49,491 bases of DNA, from positions 1 to 49,491 of the forward strand of contig JAQVCU010000008.1 in assembly GCA_028689635.1 (NCBI GenBank), in the 5' to 3' direction. The notes under the pieces were generated by a model. That model was not told the DNA's origin and ran no database searches. It saw only the letters and a program-made list of their open reading frames with translations. This DNA is from Oscillospiraceae bacterium (GTDB taxonomy: Bacteria; Bacillota; Clostridia; Oscillospirales; Ruminococcaceae). The position numbers and the translations under genes were made by a program. Positions within the stretch are counted from its first letter, which is position 1; the number at the start of each line of letters is the position of its first letter. Positions 17,870 to 26,618 of the stretch are shown here, piece after piece.

Positions 17870-18400
17870 ATGGCAGATATCAAAAGCTGGGCGGCGGCGG
17901 TGTGCGCGGCGGAGCTGGCAGGCAGCCTTGCCCACCTCCTGTCGCCGCCGGGGAATATGCAAAAGGTCTACCGCGTGGTTGTAAGCGTCTTTTTTCTTTG
18001 CGCCATGGCCCTGCCGCTGCTTTCGGTGGCCCGGGGGGCGCCGGAGTGGCTTTTGGAACCGGAGCCGGACCCCGCTTGGGAAGAGCAGGCGCTTTTGCAG
18101 GTGGTGGAAAGGCAGACGGCGGAGCTGGTTGCCCGCCGCGCCGAAGAACTTGTCCGGGAGGATTTGGCGGCCATGGGCGTTGCCGGGGCGGAAATTTCCG
18201 CCGTGATTCATGAGAATGACGGCGGGGGCATATATATAGAACAGCTTGTGATCCTGCTCCCAACAGAGGAGATCGGGAAAAGCGGCGAGATCTCCGGCAG
18301 AGTGGAACAGCTGCTGGGCATGCCGCCGCAGCTGCGTTGGCGGGAGCCGGAGGAGTTGCAGGAGGGGAAAAATGATCCAGCTAAAGGACCTGTGGGATAG
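17870..18400 (+). CDS. spoIIIAF: Stage III sporulation protein AF
   Basis: 176 residues: two N-terminal membrane helices (about 12-30 and 36-55, with the MQKVYRVVVSVFFLC segment typical of the family), then a soluble helical and beta domain ending EQLLGMPPQLRWRE. It is part of the SpoIIIA channel assembly. It has an aaggagga Shine-Dalgarno. Its end overlaps spoIIIAG by 29 bases in another frame, so the two are coupled. Intact. Confidence 0.88.
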   Translation: MADIKSWAAAVCAAELAGSLAHLLSPPGNMQKVYRVVVSVFFLCAMALPLLSVARGAPEWLLEPEPDPAWEEQALLQVVERQTAELVARRAEELVREDLAAMGVAGAEISAVIHENDGGGIYIEQLVILLPTEEIGKSGEISGRVEQLLGMPPQLRWREPEELQEGKNDPAKGPVG

Positions 18401-18947
18401 GTTTTGGAAAAATACCGGCGGGGAAAAACGGATCCGATGGATCCTGGCGGCGGGGATCCTGGGGATCGCCCTGATCCTGCTTTCGGAGATCTGGCCCCGC
18501 CGCCAGGCCCCGCCGGAAAACGCAGTGCAGGCTTCGGCGGCAGACGGGGAATATGCCCAGGCCCTGGAGGAGAGGCTGCTGGCCCTGGTCACCAGCATCC
18601 GAGGCGTGGGCGAAGCCCGGGTATGGGTAACGCTGGAAAGCGGGACGGAACTGGTCTACGCCCACGAGGAGATCAAAAACACCGATACCACGCAGGATTA
18701 TGGGGAAAACGGGGTCAAGACCCTGCGGGAAAAGGATAATTCTCAGCAGAAGCTGATCCTCATCGAAGGCGCAGACGGACAGCAGGAGCCCCTGGTGCGC
18801 ACCCAACGGGAGCCGGTGATCCAGGGAGTGGTGGTGGTTTGCCGGGGCGCCGGAGATATGGAGGTGGTAGAGCGGGTGACCGAGGCGGTGACCTGCGCCT
18901 TGGGGGTGAGCTCCAGCCGCGTCTGCGTGACGCAGCTGGAGGGATAG
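18372..18947 (+). CDS. spoIIIAG: Stage III sporulation protein AG
   Basis: 191 residues with one membrane helix (about 20-38) followed by an extracytoplasmic ring-building domain: LEERLLALVTSIRGVGEARVWVTLESG, then a charged insertion containing DTTQDYGENG, and the C-terminal VVVVCRGAGDMEV with VTCALGVSSSRVCV. SpoIIIAG forms the large ring of the feeding tube in the space between mother cell and forespore. Intact. Confidence 0.92.
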   Translation: MIQLKDLWDRFWKNTGGEKRIRWILAAGILGIALILLSEIWPRRQAPPENAVQASAADGEYAQALEERLLALVTSIRGVGEARVWVTLESGTELVYAHEEIKNTDTTQDYGENGVKTLREKDNSQQKLILIEGADGQQEPLVRTQREPVIQGVVVVCRGAGDMEVVERVTEAVTCALGVSSSRVCVTQLEG

Positions 18948-19031
18948 CGGCGGGCCGTCCCCCCTTTTTGGATGGACGCCGGAAACCGCCCCGATATCCA
19001 TTTTTAACAAAACAGCAAGGAGGCCACGCAG

Positions 19032-19583
19032 GTGAACATGATTTTGGGAAAAAGGCACATTGTCCTGGCGGCGCTGGTGTTGGCGCTGGGCATTGCGGTG
19101 TATCTCAACTGGAGCTTTTCGGCGCAGGACGGCGGCTTTGCCGTAAGCGGCGCCCTGGAGGAGGGCAGAAATTACGGGGACGCTGAATTTGTGGAAGCCC
19201 CCGAAGAGGGGGGCGAGGTGGAAGCAGGAGCCTCCGGCGCCTTTTTTAGCGAGGCACGCGTCACGCGGCAAAAGACCCGGGACGAAGCTGTGGAAACGCT
19301 GACCCAGATGTTTCAGGACGCGTCTCTCAGCGACGAGCAGAAGGCGGAACTGGCCGTTCAGGCCAACGCCGTGGCACAGGCCATCGAGACCGAGGGGAAA
19401 ATCGAAAGCATGCTCAGGGCCAAGGGCTTCTCCGACTGCCTGGTCTACATTGATGGCGGCCGGGTGGACGCCGTGATCAAAACCGGAGGGCTGCTGAAGG
19501 AAGAGGTGGCCCAGATCAAGGATATCCTCATTGCGGAGACCGGCGCCGGGGCAGACGATATTTCGATTACGGAAGCCAAATAG
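19032..19583 (+). CDS. spoIIIAH: Stage III sporulation protein AH
   Basis: 183 residues with the family start KRHIVLAALVLALGIAVYLNW, which is the single membrane helix, a variable linker and a C-terminal ring domain (RDEAVETLTQMFQDASLS, GFSDCLVYIDGGRVDAVIK). SpoIIIAH binds SpoIIQ across the intermembrane space. The GTG at 19032 lies 7 bases after aaggaggcc and is preferred over ATG 19038. About 80 bases separate it from spoIIIAG. Intact. Confidence 0.9.
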   Translation: MNMILGKRHIVLAALVLALGIAVYLNWSFSAQDGGFAVSGALEEGRNYGDAEFVEAPEEGGEVEAGASGAFFSEARVTRQKTRDEAVETLTQMFQDASLSDEQKAELAVQANAVAQAIETEGKIESMLRAKGFSDCLVYIDGGRVDAVIKTGGLLKEEVAQIKDILIAETGAGADDISITEAK

Positions 19584-19682
19584 CGGAGGAATGTATCCAG
19601 CGGGAAAATACTGTATAAATTTGCGATATAAGGCGTGAAGATGGGTCAAAATTCGCAGAAAAGGTTGTGTCTTTCGCTATTT

Positions 19683-19716
19683 ATGGTATAATAAACCTAA
19701 GCGTTTATTATACCAT
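19683..19716. repeat. Perfect 14-bp inverted repeat, first of a pair
   Basis: ATGGTATAATAAAC (19683-19696) and its exact reverse complement (19703-19716) enclose a 6-base loop. It contains TG-G-TATAAT, a perfect extended -10, in both orientations. The 12 outer bases are shared with the second palindrome at 19768-19808. It lies in the 345-base gap between spoIIIAH and the Asp23 gene. Confidence 0.9.
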
Positions 19717-19767
19717 GGATGCAAGGCGGAAATGGGATGACCACCCATCGCCGCAGGCGAGGCGTCA

Positions 19768-19808
19768 AAAATGGTATAATAACTGTCGGGCAGTTATTAT
19801 ACCATTTT
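19768..19808. repeat. Perfect 18-bp inverted repeat, second of a pair
   Basis: AAAATGGTATAATAACTG (19768-19785) and its exact reverse complement (19791-19808) enclose the 5-base loop TCGGG. Its core ATGGTATAATAA is the same as in the first palindrome 50 bases upstream. In RNA it ends with UUUU followed by C, so it could also work as a terminator, but the A+T-rich stem is unlike the G+C-rich terminators elsewhere here. Confidence 0.9.
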
Positions 19809-19928
19809 CTTTTGTCCGCGCCGGTGCGGACACAGCCTGCGCACCCGGCGTCACGGGGCGGCCCGGCTCCGCTTTTTTGCTTTGGGCCGGGCTTTTTTGG
19901 ATCTGTCTTTAAAAAGGAGGGCTTTTCA

Positions 19929-20291
19929 ATGGAAAAACCGATGAGAGAACCCATCGGAAACCTTAAGATCTCCCACGAGGTGATCGCAACCATCGCCAGC
20001 TTTGCCGCCCGTGAAATTGACGGCGTGGCTTCTATGGCCGCGGCCCCGGGAAACATCAAGCGTTTTATTCGTCACGCCACTACGGAAAAATCCATCCGCA
20101 TCGAGCTTACCGATGACGTGGCGGCGATCGACGTTTACGTCAACCTCCGCTACGGGGCAAAAATCCCTGTGGTGTCAGAGCAGATCCAGCGCAGCGTAAA
20201 GGACGCAGTGCAGAATATGACCGGGATCGTTGTGGCGAAGGTCAATGTTTTCGTCGTAGGGATCGATTTTGAAGAAGCGGCTCAGGCCTGA
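19929..20291 (+). CDS. Asp23/Gls24 family protein
   Basis: 120 residues with the Asp23/Gls24 (DUF322) pattern: GNLKISHEVIATIASFAAREIDGVASM, then IDVYVNLRYGAKIPVVSEQIQRSV and the closing VNVFVVGIDF. Such proteins are cytosolic, membrane-associated and linked to envelope stress. In many Clostridia one lies directly before nusB, as here. ATG 19929 is chosen because of aaaggagg nine bases before it; the longer frame upstream crosses the palindromes. Confidence 0.9.
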   Translation: MEKPMREPIGNLKISHEVIATIASFAAREIDGVASMAAAPGNIKRFIRHATTEKSIRIELTDDVAAIDVYVNLRYGAKIPVVSEQIQRSVKDAVQNMTGIVVAKVNVFVVGIDFEEAAQA

Positions 20292-20293
20292 GG

Positions 20294-20323
20294 ATATGCC
20301 TCCCTTTGGGGGAGGCATATTTT
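20294..20323 (+). terminator. Rho-independent terminator after Asp23 gene
   Basis: ATATGCCTCCC pairs with GGGAGGCATAT around a short loop, then TTT. The T-run is short, so read-through into nusB is possible. Confidence 0.7.
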
Positions 20324-20419
20324 ACCTTTAAGTTTTTGGCGGGGCGGGGCCTTGCCGCAACAGAATACGGACCCGGCGGGCGCTGCCCGCCGCCAATCAA
20401 AAATTGCCGGAGGTAGCCC

Positions 20420-20896
20420 ATGACCAGACGTGAAGCCCGTGAACAGGCTTTTGTGCTCCTATTTGAATACTCCTTTCAGCAGACGCCCATTGACGAAGTG
20501 ATCGCCAACGCCGTAGAAGGGCGGGATATCGAGGTGGATCCCTTCGCCCGCGCCCTGGCCGCCAAGGCTACGGAGCAGGTGGTGCTGCTGGACGCACAGA
20601 TCGAAAAATATTCCAAAAAGTGGAAGAAAAACCGCATTTCCCGGGTGGCTCTGGCGATCCTGCGCCTGTCGGTGTGCGAGCTTATGTTTGAAGATGGGAT
20701 CCCCGCCAGCGTCTCCATCAACGAGGCGGTGGAGCTGGCCAAAAAGTTTGGCGGCGAAGAGGATTCCGCTTTTGTTAACGGCGTGTTGGGCGCGGTGTAC
20801 CGAGGCATGGGAGGGGAAGAGGCAGGCGTGCAGGCCGTCCCCGAACAGGAGCCTTCTGCCCTGGAACCCGCCGGCGAAGAGGACGCGGCGCAATGA
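20420..20896 (+). CDS. nusB: Transcription antitermination factor NusB
   Basis: 158 residues. NusB with NusE binds boxA RNA and supports processive transcription of rRNA operons. The family start RREAREQAFVLLFEY and the core RISRVALAILRLSVCELMF with INEAVELAKKFGGEEDSAFVNGVLG are complete. A proline/glutamate-rich tail of about 25 residues follows the fold. The start has a ggaggtag Shine-Dalgarno. It overlaps the next gene by four bases (ATGA), opening the nusB-recN run. Confidence 0.95.
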   Translation: MTRREAREQAFVLLFEYSFQQTPIDEVIANAVEGRDIEVDPFARALAAKATEQVVLLDAQIEKYSKKWKKNRISRVALAILRLSVCELMFEDGIPASVSINEAVELAKKFGGEEDSAFVNGVLGAVYRGMGGEEAGVQAVPEQEPSALEPAGEEDAAQ

Positions 20897-21822
20897 GCTG
20901 GGTGCTGGGGATCGACACCAGCAATTACACCACCTCCACGGCGCTTTACCGCCCCCAAAGCGGCGAAATGTATCAGGCCAAGCGCCTGCTGCCGGTTAAA
21001 GAGGGGGAGATGGGCCTGCGTCAGAGCGACGCCGTGTTTGCCCACGTAAAAGCCCTGCCGGAGCTGATGGAGCAGCTTTTTGCCCAAGCGCCCGGCGCTA
21101 AAGTGGGCGCGGTGGGGGTCTCTGTCCGTCCCCGGCCTTTAGAGGGCTCTTACATGCCCTGTTTTTTGGCGGGGGAGAGCGCGGCGGCCTCGGCGGCTGC
21201 GGCGCTGGGTGTCCCGCTTTTTTGTACCTCCCACCAGGAGGGGCACATTGCGGCGGCCCTTTATTCCGCCGGGCGGTTGGAACTGCTGGAGCAGGAACTG
21301 ATCGCGTTTCATCTCTCCGGAGGCACCACAGAGGCAGTGCTGGCTTCCCCGGGCAAGGAAGGGCTGTCGGTCCGCCAAATAGCGGGTTCGCTGGATCTAA
21401 AAGCGGGACAGGCCGTAGACCGGGTGGGCGCAATGCTGGGGATCCCTTTCCCGGCGGGGAGGGCACTGGAACAGCTGGCCTTACAAAGCGGCAAGGTGTA
21501 CGACCCGCGCCCTTCGATGAAAGGGGCGGATTGTTCTCTCTCCGGGCTGCAGAACCAATGCCGGGACCGGCTGGCAAAGGGAGAAGCGCCCTGCGATGTG
21601 GCACGCTTTTGCCTGGACAGCGTCTATGCGGCCCTGGCCGCCATGACAGAACGGGTGCGGGAGCAATACCCGGGCCGGGCGCTGCTTTACGCAGGGGGTG
21701 TTCTCTCCAACAGTATCATCCGCGGGCGGATGGAACGCTTCGGCGGCGTATTTGGCCAGGCGGATTTTTCCCGTGACAACGCCGCGGGGGTGGCTGTGCT
21801 GGCCGCCCGGCGCCGGCCATAG
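20893..21822 (+). CDS. TsaD/Kae1-like (peptidase M22 family) protein
   Basis: 309 residues of the ASKHA fold. The start VLGIDTSNYTTSTAL is the phosphate-1 loop, and HQEGHIAAAL carries the HxxxH metal motif of TsaD/Kae1. GGTTEAVL and the later YAGGVLSNSIIRGRM are further nucleotide loops. It is clearly related to TsaD, the tRNA threonylcarbamoyladenosine enzyme. Clostridia carry this shorter paralogue next to nusB and xseA besides a true tsaD elsewhere, so it is probably not the main t6A enzyme. Its role is unknown. Confidence 0.85.
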   Translation: MSWVLGIDTSNYTTSTALYRPQSGEMYQAKRLLPVKEGEMGLRQSDAVFAHVKALPELMEQLFAQAPGAKVGAVGVSVRPRPLEGSYMPCFLAGESAAASAAAALGVPLFCTSHQEGHIAAALYSAGRLELLEQELIAFHLSGGTTEAVLASPGKEGLSVRQIAGSLDLKAGQAVDRVGAMLGIPFPAGRALEQLALQSGKVYDPRPSMKGADCSLSGLQNQCRDRLAKGEAPCDVARFCLDSVYAALAAMTERVREQYPGRALLYAGGVLSNSIIRGRMERFGGVFGQADFSRDNAAGVAVLAARRRP

Positions 21823-21840
21823 CAAAAGGAGGATGTTTTC

Positions 21841-23073
21841 ATGCAGCAGAGGCCGTTGACCGTCAGTCAGTGCAATCGGTACATCAAAAGCCTGTTGGAC
21901 GAAAACGCCCTCCTTTCCGATATTACCCTGAAGGGCGAGATCTCCAACTTTAAGGGGCAGTACGCTTCGGGGCATTTTTATTTTACCCTCAAAGATCAGG
22001 AATGCTCCATCCGTGCGGTGATGTTCCGCGGATATGCTTCCAAAGTCAGGTTTACCCCGGAAAACGGCATGACGGTACTGGTGCGCGGGCAGGTCTCGGT
22101 ATACGACCGGGACGGCGTTTACCAGATCTATTGCAAGGAGATGCAGCCGGACGGCGTGGGGGAGCTGGCCCTGGCCTTTGAACAGCTCAAACGGCGGCTG
22201 GAAGCCGAGAAGCTCTTTGACCCCGCCCGGAAGAAGCCAATCCCGCGGTATCCCCGGGTGATCGGCGTGGTTACAGCCAAAACCGGGGCCGCCCTACAGG
22301 ATATCCTCAACATCCTTCGGCGGCGGTATCCGGCGGCGGTGGTGCTGGTGCGCTCCGCCCTGGTGCAGGGGGAGAGTGCGGCGGAGGATATCGCCGCCGG
22401 GATCCGGCAGTTGGACGCCCTGGGCCTGTGTGACGTTATGATCGTCGGGCGCGGCGGCGGCTCTTTGGAGGATCTTTGGTGCTTCAACGATGAACGGGTG
22501 GCCCGGGCGGTGTACGCCTGCCGCACGCCGGTCATTTCCGCCGTTGGCCATGAGGTGGATTTTACTATTTGCGATTTTGTCGCGGATCTGCGTGCGCCCA
22601 CGCCTTCGGCGGCGGCGGAGCTTGCCGCGCCGGATGTCCAGGAGGTGCAGATGCGCCTGCTGGAAATGGAGGGCCGCATCAAAAAACGGCTGGACGCGCA
22701 GATCAATACCCTTTCCGCCCGGGTGGAGGGCTATCGCAGCCACAAGGCGCTGTCCTCTCCGGCCTATGCCATCGACCGCTGGGCCGGCCGCCTTGAATCT
22801 CTGCAAAGGGCCATGGGGGAGCGGATGGGCGCCCGTCTGGAGGTTTTGGAACACCGGTTTTCCGGCATTGCCGGACGGCTCCATTCCCTCAGCCCGCTGA
22901 TGGTGCTCTCCCGCGGGTATGCCATCGCCTCAAAGAACGGAGAACCGGTCACATCGCAGGCGCAGGTGCAGGAGGGGGATCTTTTGGAGCTTCGGCTGAA
23001 GGACGGCCGGATCAAGGCCTCGGTCACCGAAAAGGAGACGGTTTTCTTAAAGGAGAGATCTGATTTTGGATAA
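21841..23073 (+). CDS. xseA: Exodeoxyribonuclease VII large subunit
   Basis: 410 residues, the catalytic subunit of the single-strand-specific exonuclease VII. An N-terminal OB fold (LKGEISNFKG, GHFYFTLKD) is followed by the nuclease domain with VIGVVTAKTGAALQDI and the signature GRGGGSLEDLWCFNDE, then a coiled coil and the C-terminal LSRGYAI segment. A perfect aaaggagg precedes the start. It overlaps xseB by eight bases. Confidence 0.96.
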   Translation: MQQRPLTVSQCNRYIKSLLDENALLSDITLKGEISNFKGQYASGHFYFTLKDQECSIRAVMFRGYASKVRFTPENGMTVLVRGQVSVYDRDGVYQIYCKEMQPDGVGELALAFEQLKRRLEAEKLFDPARKKPIPRYPRVIGVVTAKTGAALQDILNILRRRYPAAVVLVRSALVQGESAAEDIAAGIRQLDALGLCDVMIVGRGGGSLEDLWCFNDERVARAVYACRTPVISAVGHEVDFTICDFVADLRAPTPSAAAELAAPDVQEVQMRLLEMEGRIKKRLDAQINTLSARVEGYRSHKALSSPAYAIDRWAGRLESLQRAMGERMGARLEVLEHRFSGIAGRLHSLSPLMVLSRGYAIASKNGEPVTSQAQVQEGDLLELRLKDGRIKASVTEKETVFLKERSDFG

Positions 23074-23305
23074 AAAGAAGACAGAAATAGAAAAGATGAC
23101 GCTGGAGGCCGCCATGGGCCGTCTGGAGGAGATCCTGCGGCTGATGGACGACGGGAAAAGCACGCTGGAGGATTCCCTGGCGCTGTTTGAAGAAGGGACC
23201 GCCCTGGTGCGTTTTTGCAGCCAGACCCTGGAGGAAGCGAAACTGCGGGTAAAGGAAGTGACCGCGGCGGCAGAGGGGCAACCGGCGGGGGGAATGGAAC
23301 AATGA
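23066..23305 (+). CDS. xseB: Exodeoxyribonuclease VII small subunit
   Basis: 79 residues with the family pattern LEAAMGRLEEILRLMDDGK, then SLEDSLALFEEGTAL and LVRFCSQTLEEAKLRV. It binds XseA as a helical subunit. The start is TTG 23066 (DKKKTEIEK follows), with aaaggaga 14 bases upstream inside the xseA end. It overlaps the next gene by four bases (ATGA). Confidence 0.93.
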   Translation: MDKKKTEIEKMTLEAAMGRLEEILRLMDDGKSTLEDSLALFEEGTALVRFCSQTLEEAKLRVKEVTAAAEGQPAGGMEQ

Positions 23306-24180
23306 CCGATTTTCAGGAAAAAATGGACGGATACCGGCAGCGGGTGGAAGAGGCTCTGGAACGGGCGCTCCAATTTGGCAATTGCCCGCAGCAGGCGGTG
23401 ATAGACGCCATGCGCTACAGCCTTTTGGGCGGAGGAAAACGGATCCGGGCGATCCTGCTGCTGGAATTTGCGGGCGCCTGCGGCGTCTCGGAAGAGGCGG
23501 CTATGCCTTTTGCGGCGGCGCTGGAGATGATCCACGCCTACTCTCTGATCCATGACGACCTGCCCTGTATGGACGACGACGACCTGCGGCGGGGCAAACC
23601 CTCCTGCCATGTGCGCTTTGGAGAGGCCAACGCCCTGCTGGCGGGGGACGCGCTGTTGACCCATGCTTTCGCAGTGGCGGCGTCGGCAAAGCTTCCGGCA
23701 GATCGGGTGCTTGCGGCGGTGTCAGAGCTGGCCGGGGCGGCGGGGGTGCTGGGAATGATCGGCGGCCAGACGTTGGACCTGGAAAGCGAAGGCCGGGAGA
23801 TCGACGAAGCGCGCCTGATTGACATTCACCGGATGAAGACGGGGGCCTTGATCTCCGCCGGGCCGGTGATCGGATGTATTTTGGGCGGGCAGCCCGGCCG
23901 GATCGATGAAGCCAGGGAATATGGCCTTCGGTTGGGGCTGGCGTTTCAGATCGTGGACGATATCCTCGACGTCACCGGCGACCAGCAGATCCTCGGCAAG
24001 CCCATCGGCAGCGACCGGGATAATGTCAAGACAACGACGGTTTCCCTTTACGGGCTGGAAAGGGCCGGGCGGCTGGCGGATGACCTCACCGGCCAGGCGT
24101 TGTCGATCCTAAAGGGGTTCGACTTTTCCGACGGCTTTATGGAAGAGCTGACGCGGATTTTGGCCAAAAGACAGAAATAG
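23302..24180 (+). CDS. ispA: Farnesyl diphosphate synthase-type polyprenyl synthetase
   Basis: 292 residues. It condenses isopentenyl diphosphate with allylic diphosphates to make geranyl and farnesyl diphosphate. First Asp-rich motif HDDLPCMDDDDLRRG and second motif FQIVDDILD are both intact, as is GGGKRIRAILLL. The size and the DDxxxxD spacing fit the bacterial FPP synthase class. Its position two genes before dxs groups two isoprenoid steps, as in other Clostridia. Confidence 0.93.
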   Translation: MTDFQEKMDGYRQRVEEALERALQFGNCPQQAVIDAMRYSLLGGGKRIRAILLLEFAGACGVSEEAAMPFAAALEMIHAYSLIHDDLPCMDDDDLRRGKPSCHVRFGEANALLAGDALLTHAFAVAASAKLPADRVLAAVSELAGAAGVLGMIGGQTLDLESEGREIDEARLIDIHRMKTGALISAGPVIGCILGGQPGRIDEAREYGLRLGLAFQIVDDILDVTGDQQILGKPIGSDRDNVKTTTVSLYGLERAGRLADDLTGQALSILKGFDFSDGFMEELTRILAKRQK

Positions 24181-24206
24181 CGGCAAAACAGATTGAGGAG
24201 TTATCA

Positions 24207-24707
24207 ATGGAATTCTTAGTAACGCTCGGCAAGACGATCACAGGAAACTATTATATCAACGTCGCGGTGGTAACCTGGTTTTTGGCGCAGCTTCTCAAGA
24301 CGGTCCTCACCTATGTGGTACAGGGGAAGATCGTCTGGGAGCGGATGGTCGGCGCCGGCGGGATGCCCAGCTCCCATTCGGCCCTGGTCTGTTCCCTCAC
24401 GGTGGCCATCGCCAGGGGGATGGGCTTTGCTTCCCCGGAATTCGCCATCGCTTTTGTGGTGGCCGGTGTGGTGATGTACGACGCCATGGGAGTGCGCCGC
24501 GCCGCTGGGGAACAGGCAAAGGTGCTGAACAAACTGGTATTCGGCTTTCGCGCTTCTATTGAGGAGAGCGAGAGCACAGAGGACGACGAGACCCTGGAAA
24601 AGCTCCCCGACAAATCGCTGAAGGAATTTTTGGGGCATACGCCGCTGGAAGTACTGGGCGGCGCGCTGCTGGGGATTTTGGTGGCAATGGTCATGCCTGC
24701 GCGGTAA
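24207..24707 (+). CDS. Divergent PAP2 family protein (YuiD-like)
   Basis: 166 residues, DUF212. It has several membrane segments and the motif GGMPSSHSALVCSL, corresponding to the central phosphatase motif of PAP2 enzymes, and DAMGVRRAAGEQAKVLN. It is a probable membrane lipid-phosphate phosphatase. Its position between ispA and dxs would fit action on polyprenyl phosphates, but that is inference. Confidence 0.88.
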   Translation: MEFLVTLGKTITGNYYINVAVVTWFLAQLLKTVLTYVVQGKIVWERMVGAGGMPSSHSALVCSLTVAIARGMGFASPEFAIAFVVAGVVMYDAMGVRRAAGEQAKVLNKLVFGFRASIEESESTEDDETLEKLPDKSLKEFLGHTPLEVLGGALLGILVAMVMPAR

Positions 24708-24728
24708 AAAACATCGGGAAGTGGCAAT

Positions 24729-26618
24729 ATGGGTTTACTGGAAAAAATATCCTCACCGGAGGATCTGAAAAAATTAAATATCAAGCAGACTGAGGCCTTG
24801 TGTGTTGAGATCCGCGATCTGCTTTTAAAAACCATCTCCAGAACCGGCGGGCATCTGGCCTCCAACCTGGGTACGGTGGAACTGACCGTGGCGCTGCACC
24901 GGGTGTTTTCCACCCCGGTGGATCAGATCGTCTGGGACGTGGGGCACCAGGCCTACACCCACAAGATCCTTACGGGGCGGCAGGGGCAAATGTCCACCCT
25001 GCGCAGCCAGGGCGGGATCTCCGGCTTTCCGAAGCCCGGGGAGAGCGAGCACGACGCCTTTATCGCCGGGCACAGCTCCACCTCCATTTCGGTGGCCAAC
25101 GGGTTGGCCAGGGCCAAAACTCTGAAAGGGGAGCCTGGCCACGTCATCGCGGTGATCGGCGACGGCGCTTTTACCGGCGGCATGGCCTACGAAGCCCTGA
25201 ACAACGCGGGGCGGTATCCCGATAAGATCATTGTGGTGCTTAATGACAACGATATGTCCATCTCTCAAAACGTGGGGACGCTGGCCCAATATCTGGCGAA
25301 GATCCGTTCCCGTCCAGAGTATTTTGCCGCAAAAGACCAGGTGAACCGCACGCTGAAAAAAATGCCCGGAGTGGGGGAACCCATGGCAAAGTTGCTGGAC
25401 GCCTCCCGGGGGATGGTGAAAAGCGCCCTGTACCACTCCACCCTTTTTGAGGATTTCGGCTTTCAATATTTAGGGCCGGTGGACGGCCACAACATGGAAA
25501 ACCTCTGCGCGGTGTTTGCCCGGGCCAAAGCCATTGGCAGGCCCGTGGTGGTGCACGTTAAAACGGTTAAGGGGAAGGGCTATGTTTTTGCGGAAAAGAA
25601 CCCAGACGCCTACCACGGCGTCTCCAGCTTCCAGCTGGATTCCGGGAATCCGGACGTCAGCGGCCGGGACAGCTTCTCCGCTCATTTTGGCAAGGCCTTG
25701 ATGGGCTTTGCGGAAAAAGATCAAAACATCTGCGCCGTTACAGCGGCGATGAAATATGGAACGGGGCTTCAGGGCTTTTCCCAGAAGTACCCGGAGCGCT
25801 TTTATGACGTCGGCATCGCCGAGGAGCACGGAGTCACCTTCTGCGCAGGCCTTGCCGCAGGCGGGGAACTGCCGGTGTTTGCGGTCTACTCCTCCTTTTT
25901 GCAGCGGGGCTACGACCAACTGCTGCACGATGGGGCCATCGGCGGCTATCACTTCGTCCTCGGGATCGACCGCGCGGGCCTGGTTGGGGAGGACGGCGAG
26001 ACCCATCAGGGCGTTTTTGACGCGGCGTTTCTCGCCACCATCCCCGGGGTCACCCTGTTTGCGCCGGCGACTTACCGTGAAATGGAGGAGCAGCTGGAAC
26101 ATGCGCTTTACCGCTGCCCCGGGATAGCCGCCGTGCGTTACCCGCGAGGCGACGAGTGCAGAGGCCTGCCCACGCCCTTTGAAGACGGCGACGATATGGA
26201 GCTGTACGGGGAAGGGGATATCTTGCTGGTGACCTACGGCCGCACGATCCGGCAGGCGCTGGCGGCGGCCCAAAAGCTGGAGGAAACGGGCGTTTCTGTC
26301 CAGGTATGCCGGCTGAAACAGGTGTTGCCTTTTCCACAGAAGGCGCTGGAAACAGCCCTTGGCAAGCGGGAAGTCTGGTTTGCGGAAGAGGGGATCAAAA
26401 CCGGCGGCATTGGCCAGCTGATGGGCAGCGGGCTTTTGGAGAACGGCTTTGAAGGCCGCTTTTTCCTTCGGGCGGTGGAGGGGTTTGTGCCCCAATCCAC
26501 CGAGGCGGAGGCGATGATGGCCGTGGGGCTGGATGAGGGATCCCTGGCAAAATGGATCGGGGACAAAAACGGGGAAGGCCGTCCAAAGGCGGCGGAGATG
26601 GCAAGGAGCAGAGTATGA
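24729..26618 (+). CDS. dxs: 1-deoxy-D-xylulose-5-phosphate synthase
   Basis: 629 residues, full length. A thiamine diphosphate enzyme that joins pyruvate and glyceraldehyde 3-phosphate, the first step of the MEP isoprenoid pathway. Visible are GHQAYTHKILTGR, the cofactor motif IGDGAFTGGMAYEALNNAG and the catalytic Glu segment VGIAEEHGVTFCAGLA. The C-terminal transketolase domain ends normally. It overlaps tlyA by four bases (ATGA). Confidence 0.97.
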   Translation: MGLLEKISSPEDLKKLNIKQTEALCVEIRDLLLKTISRTGGHLASNLGTVELTVALHRVFSTPVDQIVWDVGHQAYTHKILTGRQGQMSTLRSQGGISGFPKPGESEHDAFIAGHSSTSISVANGLARAKTLKGEPGHVIAVIGDGAFTGGMAYEALNNAGRYPDKIIVVLNDNDMSISQNVGTLAQYLAKIRSRPEYFAAKDQVNRTLKKMPGVGEPMAKLLDASRGMVKSALYHSTLFEDFGFQYLGPVDGHNMENLCAVFARAKAIGRPVVVHVKTVKGKGYVFAEKNPDAYHGVSSFQLDSGNPDVSGRDSFSAHFGKALMGFAEKDQNICAVTAAMKYGTGLQGFSQKYPERFYDVGIAEEHGVTFCAGLAAGGELPVFAVYSSFLQRGYDQLLHDGAIGGYHFVLGIDRAGLVGEDGETHQGVFDAAFLATIPGVTLFAPATYREMEEQLEHALYRCPGIAAVRYPRGDECRGLPTPFEDGDDMELYGEGDILLVTYGRTIRQALAAAQKLEETGVSVQVCRLKQVLPFPQKALETALGKREVWFAEEGIKTGGIGQLMGSGLLENGFEGRFFLRAVEGFVPQSTEAEAMMAVGLDEGSLAKWIGDKNGEGRPKAAEMARSRV

